NCBI GenBank assembly: GCA_002729295.1
Contig: PBTU01000012.1
Location: 1 to 8,285, forward strand
DNA: 8,285 bases
Origin: Verrucomicrobiales bacterium
Lineage (GTDB): Bacteria > Verrucomicrobiota > Verrucomicrobiia > Verrucomicrobiales > Akkermansiaceae
Direction: 5' to 3'
Shown: positions 7,566 through 8,285 of the stretch, one piece after another
How the letters are laid out: each line of letters starts with the position of its first letter
How positions within the stretch are numbered: the first letter of the stretch is position 1
The notes under the pieces: model-generated
The model's input: only the letters and a program-made list of their open reading frames with translations
Database searches by the model: none
Told to the model about the DNA's origin: nothing
Translations under genes and position numbers: made by a program

Positions 7566-8285
7566 ATGAGATTCATTTCACTCATCGCTCTTTCCTACTT
7601 CATCGCACCTGCCAATGCCACTCTCACCGCGACCTTTAGCTCGGGAGGAAAATCGGTCACGGAGCAAGTCCGCATGCCCGCCTTGAAAGTGGAAGCCGGA
7701 GAATCTCCCGCCGCCGGACTCGCACCCGGCGCGTTCACAGTCGACTTTAAAGGAACTCTCACTATCCCCAAGCGCTACCGCGTTTATTTTTCCTACGACA
7801 TCGAGGGCACAGCCACCATGAAAGTGAGTGGCGAAGATCTCCCCTTCACCGACGGAAAGTCCGAGCGCCTCCGCCTCAATCCGGGCGAAGTCCCCATTGA
7901 GGTTCACTACAAATCTCCCGACAATGGCACGGGTTCATTCCGGCTTCATTGGGAAGAGCGCTCGGAGTTCCTGCGTGAGCCCGTGTCCTCCACCGTCTTC
8001 ACCAGGAGTGATTCTGAAATCAATGCGGCCCACCTTTTCGCCAATCACAATTGCGCCCAGTGCCACGACACCGGAGATCTCGGAACCCACGCCATGCCCG
8101 AGCTAAAATACGCCGGCCCCAATCTCACTGGCATCGGCGACCGCACCACCGAAGCCTGGCTCACCCGCTGGATCGCCCAACCCGACAAACTCAAGCCCTC
8201 GACGACCATGCCCGCCATGGTCGATCACACCAAACCCGAAGGCGCCCAAGCCGCCGCCGACCTCGGAGCCTACCTTGCCTCACTC
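7566..8285 (+). CDS. Secreted PA14-like / cytochrome c protein, truncated by window edge
   Basis: The frame is open from the ATG at 7566 to the last base, giving 240 residues with no stop, so the gene is partial at its 3' end. A signal peptide, MRFISLIALSYFIAPANA, is followed by TLTATF. Residues ~28-135 look like a PA14-type beta-sandwich. VEAGESPAAGLAPGAFTVDF, then FKGTLTIPKRYRVYFSYDIE, GTATMKVSGEDL and PGEVPIEVHYKSPDNGTGSF match the glycan-binding PA14 pattern of wall and edge strands. A cytochrome c domain follows, with heme motif CAQCH at 163-167, a GPNLTGIGDRTTEAWLTRWI segment (184-203), and the likely axial methionine in STTMPAM (M215 or M218). This is a periplasmic, covalently heme-bound electron carrier, and its PA14 part may bind sugar. 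Proteins of this build in PVC bacteria often continue with further domains, which cannot be seen here. It follows the 944-residue gene by about 100 bp but lies beyond a terminator. Confidence 0.85.
   Translation, partial: MRFISLIALSYFIAPANATLTATFSSGGKSVTEQVRMPALKVEAGESPAAGLAPGAFTVDFKGTLTIPKRYRVYFSYDIEGTATMKVSGEDLPFTDGKSERLRLNPGEVPIEVHYKSPDNGTGSFRLHWEERSEFLREPVSSTVFTRSDSEINAAHLFANHNCAQCHDTGDLGTHAMPELKYAGPNLTGIGDRTTEAWLTRWIAQPDKLKPSTTMPAMVDHTKPEGAQAAADLGAYLASL

Overview
The window looks like chromosomal DNA of a Verrucomicrobiota (PVC-group) bacterium. The strongest indicator is the right third: a large secreted protein with a DUF1080 domain, a DUF6797-like middle and a beta-propeller, next to a PA14-like/cytochrome c protein. 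These domain combinations are, from general knowledge, typical of Verrucomicrobia and Planctomycetes. Composition is moderately GC-rich, and Shine-Dalgarno sequences are weak or absent before most starts. Assignment below phylum level is not possible from this sequence.

Layout, left to right. At 5-520 (+) is a small membrane-anchored TerB-like protein. It is followed convergently by a pRiA4b ORF-3-like protein with an acidic N-terminal extension (555-1448, -). A divergent gap of about 200 bp leads to a putative lipoprotein with a glycine-zipper-like segment (1653-2396, +). A 175-bp stretch follows that may hold the decayed or frameshifted tail of another gene. Next come asparaginyl-tRNA synthetase (asnS, 2572-3924, -) and a DUF456 membrane protein (3975-4478, -). 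These two are 50 bp apart on one strand and probably co-transcribed, DUF456 first.

Divergent from that pair is the most unusual part. A 944-residue secreted multidomain protein (4630-7464, +) ends at a strong intrinsic terminator (7482-7518). After a small palindrome (7526-7538), a second secreted gene begins at 7566. It encodes a PA14-like domain followed by a single-heme cytochrome c domain and runs off the right edge with no stop.

How the genes may work together: the left two thirds look like ordinary housekeeping and accessory genes with no evident shared pathway. The last two genes form a plausible extracytoplasmic module. A DUF1080 domain (the Pfam family called 3-keto-disaccharide hydrolase) is joined to a propeller resembling sugar dehydrogenases, and the neighbouring cytochrome could accept electrons. 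That sugar-oxidation role is inference. No tRNA, rRNA, CRISPR array, transposase or phage gene was seen.
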